This document shows positions 1 through 11,539 of a DNA stretch of 64,000 bases, in pieces (position 1 is the first letter of the stretch; each line of letters starts with the position of its first letter). The notes under the pieces are model-generated. The model saw only the letters and a program-made list of their open reading frames with translations. It was not told the origin of the DNA and searched no databases. The stretch covers positions 17,204,803-17,268,802 of the forward strand of contig NW_004624734.1 of NCBI RefSeq assembly GCF_000247695.1, written 5' to 3'. A program made the translations under genes and the position numbers. The DNA comes from Heterocephalus glaber (taxonomy: Eukaryota; Chordata; Mammalia; Rodentia; Bathyergidae).

Positions 1-834
1 GAACTCATGAAGCTATTTAACAAAAACAAAGTCAAACAGATAAAAAAAAAAAGAGACAGGAGGGTCTGTCAGTATACCTCTGAGAAGAATCAGATGAAGT
101 CTCAGGCCTGGGTCCCTCCAACACGCTACATAAAGATATGATGTTCCTTGAGCCCCTGTTGATGGGAACATTAGGCAAATATGGACAAATTTAATGAAGG
201 CAGAAAGAATTTGACCAGTGATCAACCTTAGTAAACTGCAGGTTCGTCCTTATACCTCTTTTGAACCAATAATACCCAAATAATAACAAAACTTACCAGA
301 CATCAGAATCACTCAAGGGAACTCTGGTTTGTATCCATACAGTCAAAATTTCTTCCAAACAAGTCTCGGTCAGGCTCTTTAAATAAATCCTTTAGAGGAT
401 TCTTCTGTTTCCAGCCTGGCATTTTTCTGTGGTCTAAGAGTTTAGAACCTACTGTTCTTTATTCTGTTGTTTGTTATAGGCTTTTATGTTTCATACACTA
501 AAACATATTCTCAAGAGCATTTTCAGCAACTTTTAGACTTTATTCTTTCATTTCTTTTCAATTCTTACTTCTTCAATACTCTGCCTGTCAGAGAAATCTT
601 TTACTTTAGCCACATATATTTTCCAGTGCCTTCAAGTATGTTATAATAAGTACTATGTATCCACTGACAAAAGCATTTGAGTCTGTCTGCCCAATAGCAC
701 CATGAATGCTTTTGTAGCAAGTAACTTGCCTGGAGAGTTACTGGTACTGAGTTTGAAACACAGGTCAAGCATTATGCCTGAAGTTCATAAGCAAGCTTAC
801 CAGTTTATGTGATTCATGGTAGAAGAGTAAAAAT

Positions 835-985
835 AAAGCACTGGGTAAAGAGACCTAGGATTCAGTTCAGTTTTTTATATTGATCTGTTAAACAAAGTGA
901 ACAAATCTTTTAATCTCTCTAAACCAAAGATTTTTCATTTGCTTCTTGAAAGTTTTGTTATCTGCTTTATCTATATCTCAAGGAG
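835..985 (+). repeat. MIR SINE relic
   Basis: This stretch follows the middle and 3' half of the MIR consensus. A 'gattcagttcag' core-like segment is followed by the 'aaatcttttaatctctctaaa' region and a 'tttcatttgcttcttgaaa' segment that matches the MIR 'ctcatctgtaaaatgg' area. It is strongly diverged with no visible target duplication, as expected for this ancient tRNA-derived SINE. L2 is the main alternative, because the two share a 3' end. Confidence 0.4.
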
Positions 986-1240
986 CCTTGCCAGCCAAAT
1001 TAGTAGAACGTGCAATACCATCATAAGGTGTTATTACTAATTTAAGAAACTACTTCAAGGATCTGCTTTCTTACACTCTGGGTCAATTTTTTTTTTCTCA
1101 TTGCTCTGCCACATTCTAATTCTCAGTGCTCTTTCTCTTGTGGGCAGACAGAGGGAGGGTATCTGTTGCGCTGGAGAATTATGTCATCTTGCAATCTGAA
1201 AAATGAAAGGAAGAAAGCATAACTTCTACTTCTTTCTCCT

Positions 1241-1625
1241 TATATTAGATTCTCATTGCTGTTGAAACAAATTACAACAAATGGGATGGTTCAAAATAAC
1301 AAAAAAGGAAAATATTACTTTTACTTATCTGAAGGCTAGGGGTGTTGACGCAGGCTTGTCAAGGGCACAACAGTAAAATCCATCCTTTTTTCCTCTGGTT
1401 TGAGGGCTTCCTGCAGTTCTTCGTGTTCTTCAGTTCGTGGCATTTAACTGCATATTCTGCCTCTGACCTCACATGCTCATCTTCATTTTGTGGGTGTTTG
1501 CGTTGCAATTATGCTCCTGTAAGGACACGGACCATTGGTTAGTGCCCACCTTGCCCCACTGTGACTTTCTCTTAATGCGATTATATTATCGAAAGCTGTT
1601 TCCAAGGTAGTCATATTCATAGTCT
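1241..1625 (-). mobile_element. MLT1-type MaLR solo LTR, reverse orientation
   Basis: Read on the plus strand this begins with the reverse complement of an MLT1 LTR 3' end: 'attctcattgctg' followed by an 'aacaaattacaacaaa' block. A degenerate middle follows, with 'cctcacatgctcatcttc' and then a 'ctcttaatgcgattatatt' stretch near the original LTR 5' half. The length of about 380 bp is normal for MLT1. Divergence is high, and no internal retroviral sequence flanks it, so it is a solo LTR. The 66-residue open frame inside it is incidental. Confidence 0.5.
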
Positions 1626-1960
1626 TTGTGTGAATGTTTTTTTAGGGGGAAGAGGAGTTGGAAGATATGACATTAATCTAGCATGATCTTGTTGATTTTT
1701 ATTTCCTTTGCTTGAGCCTCTTTTATGTGTAAATTTTCAAAGGCAGAAGTTTGACTTTCTCATTAGAACGTATAAACATTTCAAAGCATCTCATCTTTGT
1801 CATGTTGTACAAATAAATTAAATCTTAGGGGAAGTTTGGGATGACAGGTTTAAAAGTCTACTTGAAAAGTAAATATCAGTTTGTGTTGGACAGTGGGAAA
1901 GAGAGGTCTCAGGACGAAGGAGAGAGAAGTCAGGACATAGCTTTTCATAATTAAGCCTAT

Positions 1961-2059
1961 GAGGGGCCAGAGATTTAGTTCAGTGGTTCCACCACCTGTC
2001 TCAAAAGCACAAGGTCCCGAGTTCGATCCCCATTACCAAAAAAAAAATTTTAAATAATA
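1961..2059 (+). mobile_element. ID-like tRNA-derived SINE with 14-bp target duplication
   Basis: The body starts at 'ggggccagagatttagttcagtgg' (RNA polymerase III box-A region), has a box-B-like 'gagttcgatcccc' about 50 bp downstream, and ends in an A-rich tail. It is bounded by perfect 14-bp direct repeats (ataattaagcctat) at 1947-1960 and 2060-2073. That is the signature of L1-mediated target-primed insertion. The head is derived from a tRNA and not a functional tRNA gene: no cloverleaf closes. Confidence 0.9.
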
Positions 2060-2689
2060 ATAATTAAGCCTATAAAAGGTAGGACATATTTTCAAGTTAC
2101 TTTTTAGTATATTTTAATAAAGATAAGGGGGGTATGAGGCAAACCGGAATCACAAATTTATCTACTAAATTACATAACAGTGGATAGCAAGCTAAACCAC
2201 CTCACTCAGAAATGAATCTATTTGTCAAAACATTATTATAATACTAAAAGATACAATTACCCCAGGATATTTAATTAATTATTTATTGTACTTAGGTGTA
2301 GAACCAAAGTCCTTATTTCTGTAGAAAATCCAATGGAAACGCAGAGGCTACAGCTATGTGAAGTTAGCAGTCAAACATCACAACATTTCTTAAAGGATTA
2401 TTCATTGAATGGAATGAAGGCATTTATACTTAATTTAAAAAAGTAAGACTGAATCTATCACGCTTTTCTTGCTTGCTCTATCTATCAGGAAGTTCAGAGG
2501 TGGCAGAGGAAAGAGGGTGACCCACGATGACAAGGATTCCCCCGGGCACTGCTGAGCCATAGCAGGAGTTCATCCCTCAATGGGGTGTGGTGAGTGTTGG
2601 CTCAGTGACACAGTCACAGAAGGGTTCAAAAGGGAGTAAGATGCTCACTCCACTTGCAGATGCCTTCTACCCTAGCATGCTGTGTCTTC

Positions 2690-2870
2690 TAATGAGATTT
2701 GAAGAAGCACAAATTGGCCGAGGATCTGGGTTGGTCCCCCAATTCTGCGTGCTTGAAGGTTATCTTGCTGTTCTGGGCCTCAGTTTCCTCTTTGAAATAT
2801 GGGAACATAATACATGCTCTACATTTTAGGAAGACTGTTTTGATATTATAACACAATGTAAAAGAAATTG
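2690..2870 (+). repeat. MIR SINE
   Basis: The 'gggcctcagtttcctctttgaaatatgggaacataata' region (about 2776-2812) is a good match to the MIR 3' half, where 'cctcagtttcctcatctgtaaaatggggataataa' is expected. The upstream 'tctgggttggtccc' fits the MIR core. Short open frames on both strands here are by-products of the repeat. Confidence 0.6.
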
Positions 2871-3730
2871 ACACAGATAAAAATATCATAAGGAGATGTT
2901 ATTATTAAGTTTTGCATGATTTTGACAACCTACCTTCTTAAACTATGAGACAAGATAGGACTTAATATTTCTCCTTTAATTAAAGAAAGACATTTTTCTC
3001 TCCTTTTTCATTATGTAACTTTAGAGGCTTTAATTCTGGGCTTTATGTATAAAGCTTTATACCCTGTGGGTGCTAAATAATTACTTGTCAACTGACCTAT
3101 TATTAAATATTATTCTTAATCATCTTGCAAAAAGAATTTTAAACAGGCTACAGAAGGACAGGCTTGATTACTTAACGGATCTTAAAATGTCTCCAAATAC
3201 TCTGTATTACATTTGAATTTGTAAGATATAGGAGCATAATTTCTTTAGAGAGAGGTAGTGCTCAATTCCTTTTTTACAGTAAAGAATTTTTTAAAAAAAA
3301 ACTCTTCCTGAGGAACAATTATTTCTTTCACAGAATGACCTTTTCTTCAAACACCATAAGTTTGATAAAACTTCAGAAGTTTCAGAGGAAAAATGAATTC
3401 TATACAATAGCACCTGAATCATCTTTTCTAACAAAAGAAAGGGCAGCAATAATTTGAAAAAGCATTACAAGGAAAACCCAATTTTTAAGGACAGCATCTC
3501 TGCCTGCACATAGAACATTTAGTGCCACAACCCATAGGAAGTGTTCCTTCCATTTACAGTGAGGTGACACTGGGCATCAAACCTTCTAGGTAGCTGATAC
3601 TGCAGTCTCCATGATTGTTCTGCCATCCTGAGTTGAGCAAAACAATGGTCTCTAACCTTTGCTTAAGAGAAACAAATCTCTTGTGGCTCACTTTGCAAGA
3701 AATAATGACCAAGAAAAATCTGGAACAACT

Positions 3731-3816
3731 GGGGTCAGGGATGTAGCTCAGCAGCACCTTGCCTGCCTGGCAAGTGCAAATCACTAAATTCAGTTCCTAC
3801 TAGTAGAAAAAAAAAA
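3731..3816 (+). mobile_element. ID-like tRNA-derived SINE, diverged
   Basis: The sequence runs 'ggggtcagggatgtagctcag' (box-A-like) through a 'gcctgcctggcaagtgcaa' middle to 'attcagttcctac' (a decayed box B) and a tail of ten A residues. Flanks 'aaaaatctggaacaact' and 'aaatatctgaagcaatt' look like an eroded target duplication. More substitutions than in the copies at 18.1 or 38.6 kb suggest an older insertion. Confidence 0.75.
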
Positions 3817-4334
3817 TATCTGAAGCAATTCATGAACTGTTCACATGCTTGTGTTTCTTTAGATCCAAATTGGATAACTGTAAACATCTGATTAACTGTA
3901 TTTTCTAAATTCTGTTAAATTTCTGTGTTTTCTAGTTTATGGGAATGTGAAGCACATATACCTGTAGTTTGCAAATACCTTGCCATTAAGATTATGAGCC
4001 TGAGAATTAGACAGAGATAGATACAGCACATGGATTACCACCTGACAGGAATGAATTTTTGCTTAAGTTCTCAATCAATTTCTTTAGGTGAGAAGTGGGT
4101 ATATTGATGATGCCAAATTCATGTTTATTGGCAGGATTAAAAAGCAAAACTCTTAGCATAGCACTGAACATGGATACACTACCTTTGTGGGGTGCAGTTA
4201 TAATGTGAATGTGTGTGTGGAGTATTATGCTAAAGCTGACCACAGTATGCTAGTCTGTTTTTTTGCAATTTTTTTGGGGGGGGGAATGAGAACTATGCAA
4301 TTTGTCTTTACTCCAGTGCAATTAAGAAATAACA

Positions 4335-4417
4335 TAGGGCCGAGGATGAAGCTCAGTGGCGCCATGCCTTCCTGGCAATCACAAGGTCCTGAGTTCAATC
4401 TCTGGTACAAGAAAAAA
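4335..4417 (+). mobile_element. ID-like tRNA-derived SINE
   Basis: The body reads 'gggccgaggatgaagctcagtgg' through 'tcctgagttcaatctctggtac', followed by an A-rich tail. Perfect 11-bp direct repeats (aagaaataaca) at 4324-4334 and 4418-4428 flank it. The insertion is complete, and the poly(A) tail is partly shared with the downstream duplication. Confidence 0.88.
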
Positions 4418-4758
4418 AAGAAATAACACATTCTAAGAAGTAAAATTATCCAATACACTGAAACAAAAATGATCCATTACCTTTGTTATATATACAAATT
4501 CTTCTGAATATAGTGTTTTTGTAATAATTCCAAAGTTCAGTGTCCCCCAAGGGCTGAGAGTCAGCTTTATGAATATCATATATATTTCTATACTGCTGCA
4601 AGGAATGTGGGTGAAGAGACTTTTGACTAATTGAATGTTACTTGACAATTTAAACCAACACAATAGAGATGTTGTAAATCCAGTCTCATTTTACTGATGG
4701 GGAAGTTGTTACATATTCATTTCTTCATTTATTTATAGTACATGCATGCATGAACACA

Positions 4759-4800
4759 AATATATATATATATGTATATATATGTATGAATGATATGTGT
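4759..4800. repeat. TA/TATG-rich simple repeat
   Basis: An imperfect alternating TA array is broken by TATG units. There is no further structure. Confidence 0.8.
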
Positions 4801-5020
4801 ATGATTTCTAAAGTGCAAACACATAGAGATTGAACTGCTAATTATCATTCAAAAGTTTGCAGTCAGAAGAGTAAGGTCCACATCTGAATTCTACTAGCAA
4901 TACATATATAAGGGAATATTGATAAATCTCCTTTGCCCGTCTGTGTCCTGGGGTTGACTTTAGTAATTTCTTACTAGGTCCTACTAAATTGTGAGTCCTG
5001 AGATGACATGGATATACTCA

Positions 5021-5160
5021 CATGTTGTTATTAACTTTCTGCTATGGCATAACAAATTACTGTAAACTTAATGGCCTCAAAGAACATTCTTTTGTTCTCT
5101 CATTGTTTCTGTAAGTCATATATCCATGCAAGGATCAACTGAATTTTTTCTTTAAAGTTA
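5021..5160 (-). repeat. Older LTR-like repeat, first piece of a split element
   Basis: The 'ggcataacaaattactgtaaacttaatggcctcaaag' segment matches the reverse complement of a MaLR/MLT1-class LTR 3' end ('aacaaattaccacaaacttagtggcttaaa'). It stops where a second MLT1 LTR begins at about 5160. A plausible continuation ('cttctaagctcattagttattggcagaattca') is at about 5640-5672, so the younger LTR probably split this one. The family name is uncertain. Confidence 0.45.
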
Positions 5161-5608
5161 ATATGAGTTTCTGGGTCGCCATAACAAAATACCAGCGTGG
5201 ATTGCTTAAAATACAAAAATTTATTTTTTTCATGGTTCTGAAGGTTAAAAGTCTGAGATCAAAGCTTCAGTGGATTTGTTTTTTGTGAAGCTTCTCTCTC
5301 AGCAGGTACCTGGTGTCTGTCTTCTCTGAGTCTTTACATAGTCTTGCCTCTGTGCACATATAATCGCTTCTCGGCTTTTTGGATAAGATCATGTGTAGTA
5401 TCTGTGCACATATAATTCTAATGTTTTTTTATGCATCCAAATTTTCTCTTCCTATTACAATAGATTGAATGGAGTATCCCAGTGATGGCCTCGTTTTAAC
5501 TTAATAATCTGCGTGAGACCTTGTTTCCAAAAACAGTCTCATTTTGATAAACTCCAGTTTAGGGCTCTAATACGAATTCTGTTGGAGTACAATTCAGTCC
5601 ATGACAAT
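5160..5608 (-). mobile_element. MLT1-type MaLR solo LTR, reverse orientation, interrupted by U2 retrocopy
   Basis: On the plus strand the order is the reverse of MLT1: 'gccataacaaaatacca', 'cttaaaatacaaaaatttatt', 'catggttctgaagg', 'gtctgagatcaaagc', 'gtcttctctgag', then 'atggcctcgttttaacttaat', 'ttccaaaaacagtctcat' and the terminal 'acaattcagtccatgaca'. These landmarks follow the MLT1 consensus end to end, giving roughly 400 bp once the U2 insert is removed. No gag or pol remnant flanks it, so it is a solo LTR. Confidence 0.75.
5363..5405 (+). pseudogene. RNU2: 3'-truncated U2 snRNA retropseudogene (43 nt)
   Basis: The insert begins at the exact 5' end of U2 small nuclear RNA ('atcgcttctcgg') and continues through 'aagatcatgtgtagtatctgt', the region containing the branch-point-recognition sequence. 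It stops after about 43 of the usual 188 or so nucleotides. A 16-bp direct repeat (tctgtgcacatataat) lies at 5349-5364 and 5401-5416, overlapping both ends of the U2 match. There is no poly(A) tail. The copy lacks the Sm site and 3' stem-loops and carries a few substitutions, so it cannot make functional U2. Confidence 0.9.
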
Positions 5609-5700
5609 ATCGCACACAACCTCAGCTAATGCAGGGGATCCTCTTCTAAGCTCATTAGTTATTGGCAGAATTCATCATTAGTTGGGCTCATTTTTAGGAA
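5600..5700 (-). repeat. Probable second piece of the split older LTR-like repeat
   Basis: The segment 'cttctaagctcattagttattggcagaattca' resembles a motif known from reverse-oriented MaLR-class LTRs (cttctaagctcacgtggttgttggcagaattca). With 5021-5160 it suggests one element interrupted by the MLT1 LTR between them. A separate old repeat is possible. Confidence 0.4.
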
Positions 5701-5847
5701 GGAAAACATAAACATATTTGTAATATAAACGATGTAATAATTTTGCTAGGTTGTTTTTTTTTTTTTTTTGTCCTCTTTCATACACGGGAGCAGCATTAAG
5801 TTAAATCCTCTTGCTATGAAGGACCCTAGAGTCAACCTGCTTCTCTC

Positions 5848-5947
5848 NNNNNNNNNNNNNNNNNNNNNNNNNNNNNNNNNNNNNNNNNNNNNNNNNNNNN
5901 NNNNNNNNNNNNNNNNNNNNNNNNNNNNNNNNNNNNNNNNNNNNNNN
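5848..5947. other. Assembly gap of exactly 100 N
   Basis: The run of N is exactly 100 positions, a conventional placeholder and not a measured distance. Open frames read across it are meaningless. The real missing length is unknown. Confidence 1.
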
Positions 5948-6418
5948 ACTATGTAATATAGAGTACTCAATTTTGAAATATTTCTCTTTAAAATAATTTT
6001 TCTTATCAGGATGCTATCCAAATGATTTGTTGAATAAGACAGAAGCTCAACTCTGAGATGAAAGTTATATGCATAATATACATTGTATGCTTGTTTTCTT
6101 CAGTGGAAATGTTGATATTAATAACAGGGCACTCTCACCTATCAAATATAGTTCTTTTATCATTTAAGAAGACTAGCTGGGAAAAGTCTTCATCTTGGCC
6201 CATCACTTACGGTCCTTTCATTCTAAGTAGTCATAGGTTTTTTAAACTTACAGGACTTTAAAAGTATTCTCTTAATTTATATATTTATTCCACCACAATC
6301 AAATATTTTGGAATTGCTATTTATGGAAGTCTTTGCAGTGTACTCCCTTATGTGATTACAAAATGTTTTTAAACTGAACAATTAATCAGTAAGGGGGATA
6401 AATATGTGATGGTGCAAG

Positions 6419-6450
<32 letters not shown>
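6419..6450. repeat. (CT)n microsatellite
   Basis: About 13 uninterrupted TC units are followed by a slightly broken end. Confidence 0.95.
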
Positions 6451-6451
<1 letters not shown>

Positions 6452-7741
6452 GTATTAATTCATCTTTGTTCTTGTTGCATGCTTTCTCCAAGTTTCCAGT
6501 TTTGCCCTGTTTGGTTTGATCAGGCATCCAAAAGCACTGAATAGAGAAATTCTACTTCTTGTTTGCAATGAAAATTGAAGTGGATCTTTCCACGGGGAAA
6601 AGTGAAGAAACTCTGCTGTTCTTTGTAGAGTCCCCTAGCTGGTTAGGTTCAGAGAGCTCATCATTCCCTTTGATTCCAATTAGGCCCAATTTTAATTTTG
6701 GGTGATACCTGAACATCCCAGTATAAGTGAATTGAAATCTGTGTTAAGATAACTTTAAGGAAAACTCAGTTATCAAGCATCTTAATACTTGTTACTCTTC
6801 CTTAGTCTGTTCATTTTCTAATCCATTCATTTAAATTTCTTTGTATCTCATACCGTTCTTTTGTATTACGGGTTTCTAGAATTTTTATATTCTCGTATGT
6901 TGAAACTCTATTCATAAGTTTTGAGAAAAGTTCATATCATTGAAAATATTTCAGATAATATAAATTTCTGAGTTGAAATTTTATCAAAACCATAGGACTT
7001 TGAGGGATAAACAGTTCTTATTAAGTAATTACTAAATGAAAGTAGCTTTTAATATAGTTAAAGTTTATTAAAGGCTATTCCTTTTTGGATTTTCATACTG
7101 AATGGGTCCAGTAGACCAGTCCAAATCAAATGGAGTTAGATGTGCTAAATACTAAGTTTAAAACTAAAACTGAAGTTTGAAAAGAACCAAATTCAAACAA
7201 ACACAAACAAACAAAAACAGTAAAATCTCAGAAGAATCCAGTTAAACTGAGTTAAGTAATTTAAAAATCTCCTCTGCTTTAACCCTTTAAATAGAGCTTT
7301 AAAATGATCAATCCACTTCTTATTTTCTTTTTCTAATTTCTTCAGACTTTTTCTGCATATAAAGCAAACTTTTTCTACTCAGCTTATCAGAACATTCATT
7401 CTGGTTTATGGAATGAAGGGTTGCAGGATTCTAACATCATAAAGAAAAGTAAATTATATCTTTAAACTAAATTTGTTATAACTTCATGTTTGGACAATTT
7501 CTTTTGGACAGAGTCATTAATTACTCTTCAGAAACTTTATTTACATTGATATTTGAATATTTTGAGAAGTAGCTGAATCTCAATGCAACTGGAAACTTAG
7601 AATGTATTCTTTCTAGTAAATGTCAAATGAGGGTTGTAGCTCCTTATTACATTGCTCTCAGATCCTGATTTAAAAATATTATATTTGAAAATATAAAATT
7701 AAAATATGAAAATTTAAGTGATTGGAAATATATTTGTTTTC

Positions 7742-7795
7742 CTATATATATGTGTGTGTATGCACACTATACATATATGTACATATATATGTACT
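7742..7795. repeat. TA/TG mixed simple repeat
   Basis: Alternating purine-pyrimidine TATATG, GTGTGT and ACATATAT motifs give partial self-complementarity. It is cryptic low-complexity sequence, not a clean microsatellite. Confidence 0.75.
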
Positions 7796-8904
7796 GAATT
7801 TGAAATATATAATACTCTACGAATCATTTGAGTTCATTGTTTATTGTTTGTTTCATTATTTAATTCAAATATACATGGTCAGTCTCTGGAATACTGAATC
7901 AAAATCTTGGCAGGGACCTGTAACATTTTGAAGCACCCATTATGTTTTAGGGATTGTTCTAGGACCATTGATACAACCAACAATTAATACAACTATGCAA
8001 CAAGCTGTTTTCTATTTAATAGAGATGAGCAAAGAACACAGCATTGACTCACAAAGTCATGGTTCAGAGTTCACGGCCTCAATCATTTGTGGATTTTTCC
8101 TTAAAACCTAAGTAATAATTGCTTGCAGAAACCCCCACAATTTCCTAGAAACCACAAATATGCCCTGCAATTTTTCTTTTTTTTGGCGGGAGATTTACAA
8201 GTAGCCAATGTGAGAGCATTATTCAGGTCTCCTTGATGATGATTGGCTGCTGTCCTGTAACCCATCTCCAGCAGATGTAACAGCATTCCTGCATAACAGG
8301 TTGCTGTATGCATGTAGTCATTTCAAGTGTTCTCTGTTTTTTTCTTCTTCAAACCACCCTGGACATTCTAAGGCTTTATTAATAGAGTATTTTATTAAAT
8401 TAAAATATATAACTGTTGGAGACATAGCATATTTAAGATTTAAACTATAAAAGTAGGCATTTATAGGCATTTTTCTGACCATATCTGAAATTTGTGGATT
8501 ATCACAATTTCCGAGTGCTCTAGGAAGGTAACCCCCTCACCAACTTCAGGAGTCCACTGTAATTGAAAAATAAGTACAGTGCCTGATGTGGTAAGTGCTA
8601 TGATAAGCTTAAAGTACTACAGAAAGTTAGGGGTGTTTACAAGGGGAAGAGAAAGTGAGCTGTTTCAATTCCAAATAGAAAAATAGAGGAAGGAACTGTG
8701 AGATGAAGAAGAAATCACGAAGACCTCCAGAGGGAAATTCTTACCAGGCAGAAGGTAGGAGAATGTAGATGGGAGTTGCCTGGTAAATCTGAATATCACA
8801 AGAAAGCCCATGTAGCTGAGGTGGCTAAATGCTGCAGAAATAATATTGCTGAGGCCACGAAAGAATTCTGGGGAAACAAAACCTGGTAGCAACCACTGTG
8901 TGGC

Positions 8905-9000
8905 CTTCAAGAGGTTTCCTAACTGCACTGCATCAATTTCTCCATCTGTAGAGGAGCGCTAATAATTGTACCTCTCTGATTGGCTTTTTCCCACAATATA
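8905..9000 (+). repeat. MIR-like fragment
   Basis: The 'atcaatttctccatctgtagaggagcgctaataattgtacctctctgattgg' region resembles the MIR 3' half ('cagtttcctcatctgtaaaatggggataataatagtacctacctcatagg'). The match is short and diverged. Confidence 0.5.
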
Positions 9001-9630
9001 ATGAGTTATATCTGTTTGATACTTGTAAAATACAGAATAAAAGTAGTTTCAGTCACCGAGGTCAGAGGTGGAAAATTTGTAGAACATTGACTTTTACATT
9101 GACATAGAAAACAAAGGTTTTGAATAGAGGAATTGTGAAAATTGACAGATGTTTTAAGAGGGACAAATATTTGTTCTTGTTTAATTCACAACAACAACAA
9201 CAAATCCCATGGAAAGAACCTTTGACATTAAAGTCCAACTTTTTCTGAAACTATTTTTTCTTATTCTTGTGGCTCTCAACAACTGGATAACCAATCATGC
9301 ATGGCTTAAATATCTTTAGGCACTCCCAAGGGTTGATGTAATCTTCTCCACCTGGTATCCTAGTAATAAATAATAGAGTATCACTTTTTTTTTCCCCTGT
9401 TACCATAACCTAACAAATTATTATTTTTAAAGTTCTTGGCCTATACCACAGTATAGGATATGCACGTTTGCCCAGATTATCTCAGTGTGTCACTTCATTG
9501 TCAGCTCAAATAAAATATACATGAGCTCATTGAAATTAGTAAAATGCTAAGGAAACAAATGTTTGATAACCTATGGTTTTAAAAGTCTTAAATTTTAATA
9601 AATGCAGTGAGCCACCAACATCTACCCCTT

Positions 9631-9728
9631 CTTTTCTTTTCTTTTTTTTTTTTTTGGTACCGGGGATCGAACTTGGGTCCTTGTGTTTGCAAGGCAGGCG
9701 ACAGAACCACTGAGCTAAATCCCTGGCC
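9631..9728 (-). mobile_element. ID-like tRNA-derived SINE, reverse orientation
   Basis: On the plus strand an interrupted poly(T) leads into 'ggtaccggggatcgaac' (reverse box B), 'gcaaggcaggcgacagaaccactgagctaaatccctggcc' and the head. Perfect 12-bp direct repeats (catctacccctt) at 9619-9630 and 9729-9740 bound it. The near-consensus body suggests a fairly recent insertion. Confidence 0.92.
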
Positions 9729-10887
9729 CATCTACCCCTTTTTTAAGTGGCAAAATTCACCTGAACTGGAAAGTTCTGCTTTTTATTTAACAGACATTTA
9801 GCTGAGTTTTAATTAAGTGTGTCTTTATTATAGATAGTCTATTCTTTTTGGAATATTAGGGAGTCACGTTGGTCTAATCACAGAGGGTCTAAACGAAGAT
9901 TTTCAACATTTCTACCTCTATCAAGCTGCCTCTCTTTTCTTCCCTTATTGCAGTTTGTCAAAATATTCATTGGAATTCTTTCCCACCTTCACTCTTTTCT
10001 TCTTTTACTTCTAGAAAAAAAAATACTTCTCACTCTTTTCACTTATAAATCCATCTATTTTCCACATGTACTTTTGAAATCCTTCTCTTGTGTCAAGCCC
10101 TGTGCCAAATTCTATCTTTTTTTCCCTTCACTTTGTGAATTACTGTTTAATCTAAGAGTTGGAATTTTGCATTTTGGGTTTCTAAACCTGTATCTCAGAC
10201 TGTGAGCATCCAAAAGCTAAATGATTATAGAATTTAAAAGTGCCTATAACACTGGCATGCATGCATAACAAAATGCTATGACATTATAATAAGTCCTAAA
10301 TTTTCAGACTGCTTCAAATAAAACACTTTGATCACAAGCCGACATCCAGTGGCACAAATGCATTTGCAGGTTGAGGGTAAGTAAGAGAATGGGCCGAGAG
10401 CCATGCTGGTTGCACAGGTGATATGGAGGCATGTCAGAACCTCTCAGGCTGAAAATTACAGATGAGAAATGTGAATACACTAAAGCTATGTTAATGACCA
10501 GCAAAGGAGAATAATTATGTGACTTTTTACTTTTAACTAAATATTCCGAAGTATTCTTGAACCCTTTATTTTTTCATCTTGACTACTCATTAAGAATTGG
10601 CTTATTTTCTCATCAAAGTGGATGGTTCTTCTATTTAGTGTATTGTTTCCTATATCCATTATCTTTGTCTTTCCTTTTTTTCCTCTTTCCTGTATTTGTT
10701 TTTGTCTCTCATCAAAAACAATACAACTTTGGTTATAAACAGCAAGAGCCTGGAATTGCCAGCTGGATCCTTTACTTCTAGACAATGACAATAAGAGGCT
10801 GATGAACAACAGTTCATGTTGGTGATGAGAAGCAATTAAAGGGGGAAATAAGGACAAGTATTCCATTTTAGACAGATAGACAGGCAT

Positions 10888-10889
<2 letters not shown>

Positions 10890-10929
<40 letters not shown>
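10890..10929. repeat. (CA)n microsatellite
   Basis: About 19 uninterrupted CA units. A 128-residue antisense frame starting here (10537-10923) reads the array as alternating Cys-Val and is an artefact. Confidence 0.97.
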
Positions 10930-10931
<2 letters not shown>

Positions 10932-11539
10932 GGGAAAGAGAGAAATCCAGGTCAGTCAGACCTCATAAAGCAACTCATTTTCTTTATTTCAAGTGCCTAA
11001 AGATGCTAGAATTCCTGACATGACCAACTGAATTTCCCCAAATTAATCCCATCACTCTGAAAGTATATAATCCTGAAATAATGATGATGTCAAATAGAGA
11101 AGTGGTTCTCACCCCTAGGGATAAGGAAGCCAGGAGAGCAGTCACAGAGCAGCATGGCAGCTTGTTAGAATGATGTCCATGGAGGCCAGATGGGGCCTGG
11201 AGACAGCATCTGGGGGAATTTAGTAACTGGCTTCAATCCTTCTGTCACATTGCATTTCCATACAGAATCATAAAGCAACTCAGGAAAGCCATCTGTAATC
11301 ATATGGAATCACTGTTGCTTCACTGGTTAATGGAATTTTATTTTCTTTGTAAGGTCTACAAATTCTTGTTATCTCACTCTCGATGAATTTAGGATTCTTC
11401 TCTAGAATCACCAATGCTCAAATATCTGCAATTTTTGAGCAAATCTGTAATCTTTCTTCAGCTTACTCTAGCAAACAATGGTGCTTTCACTAACTGATGG
11501 AAAAATAGTAAATATAAATCTTAGAACAGGAAGACATAG

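Larger units (their letters stand above)
5948..8900. other. AT-rich non-coding stretch with simple repeats only
   Basis: I see no gene, SINE or LTR here. It holds the CT array at 6419-6450, a TA/TG patch near 7742-7795, and long AT-rich runs. A faint Tigger/MER-like patch near 8490-8565 is too weak to call. All open frames are under 90 residues with no recognisable protein. Confidence 0.6.

Noticed and set aside
1961..2059. Possible tRNA gene, from box A/box B-like sequence here and in the other ID-like copies
   Set aside because: Target duplications, A-rich tails and lack of a closing acceptor stem show these are tRNA-derived SINEs.
5746..6021. 91-residue frame across the N run
   Set aside because: More than a third of it is unknown bases, so the frame has no meaning.
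8490..8565. Tigger/MER2-like fragment
   Set aside because: Only a few short words resemble the consensus and no inverted repeat partner is visible.
10537..10923. 128-residue antisense open frame, the longest in the window
   Set aside because: Its N-terminus is the CA array read as Cys-Val repeats, and the rest has no family motif. It is a microsatellite artefact.
11098..11240. MER5-type hAT fragment suggested by 'agtggttctcacccctagg'
   Set aside because: The similarity ends after about 15 bases and no terminal inverted repeat follows.
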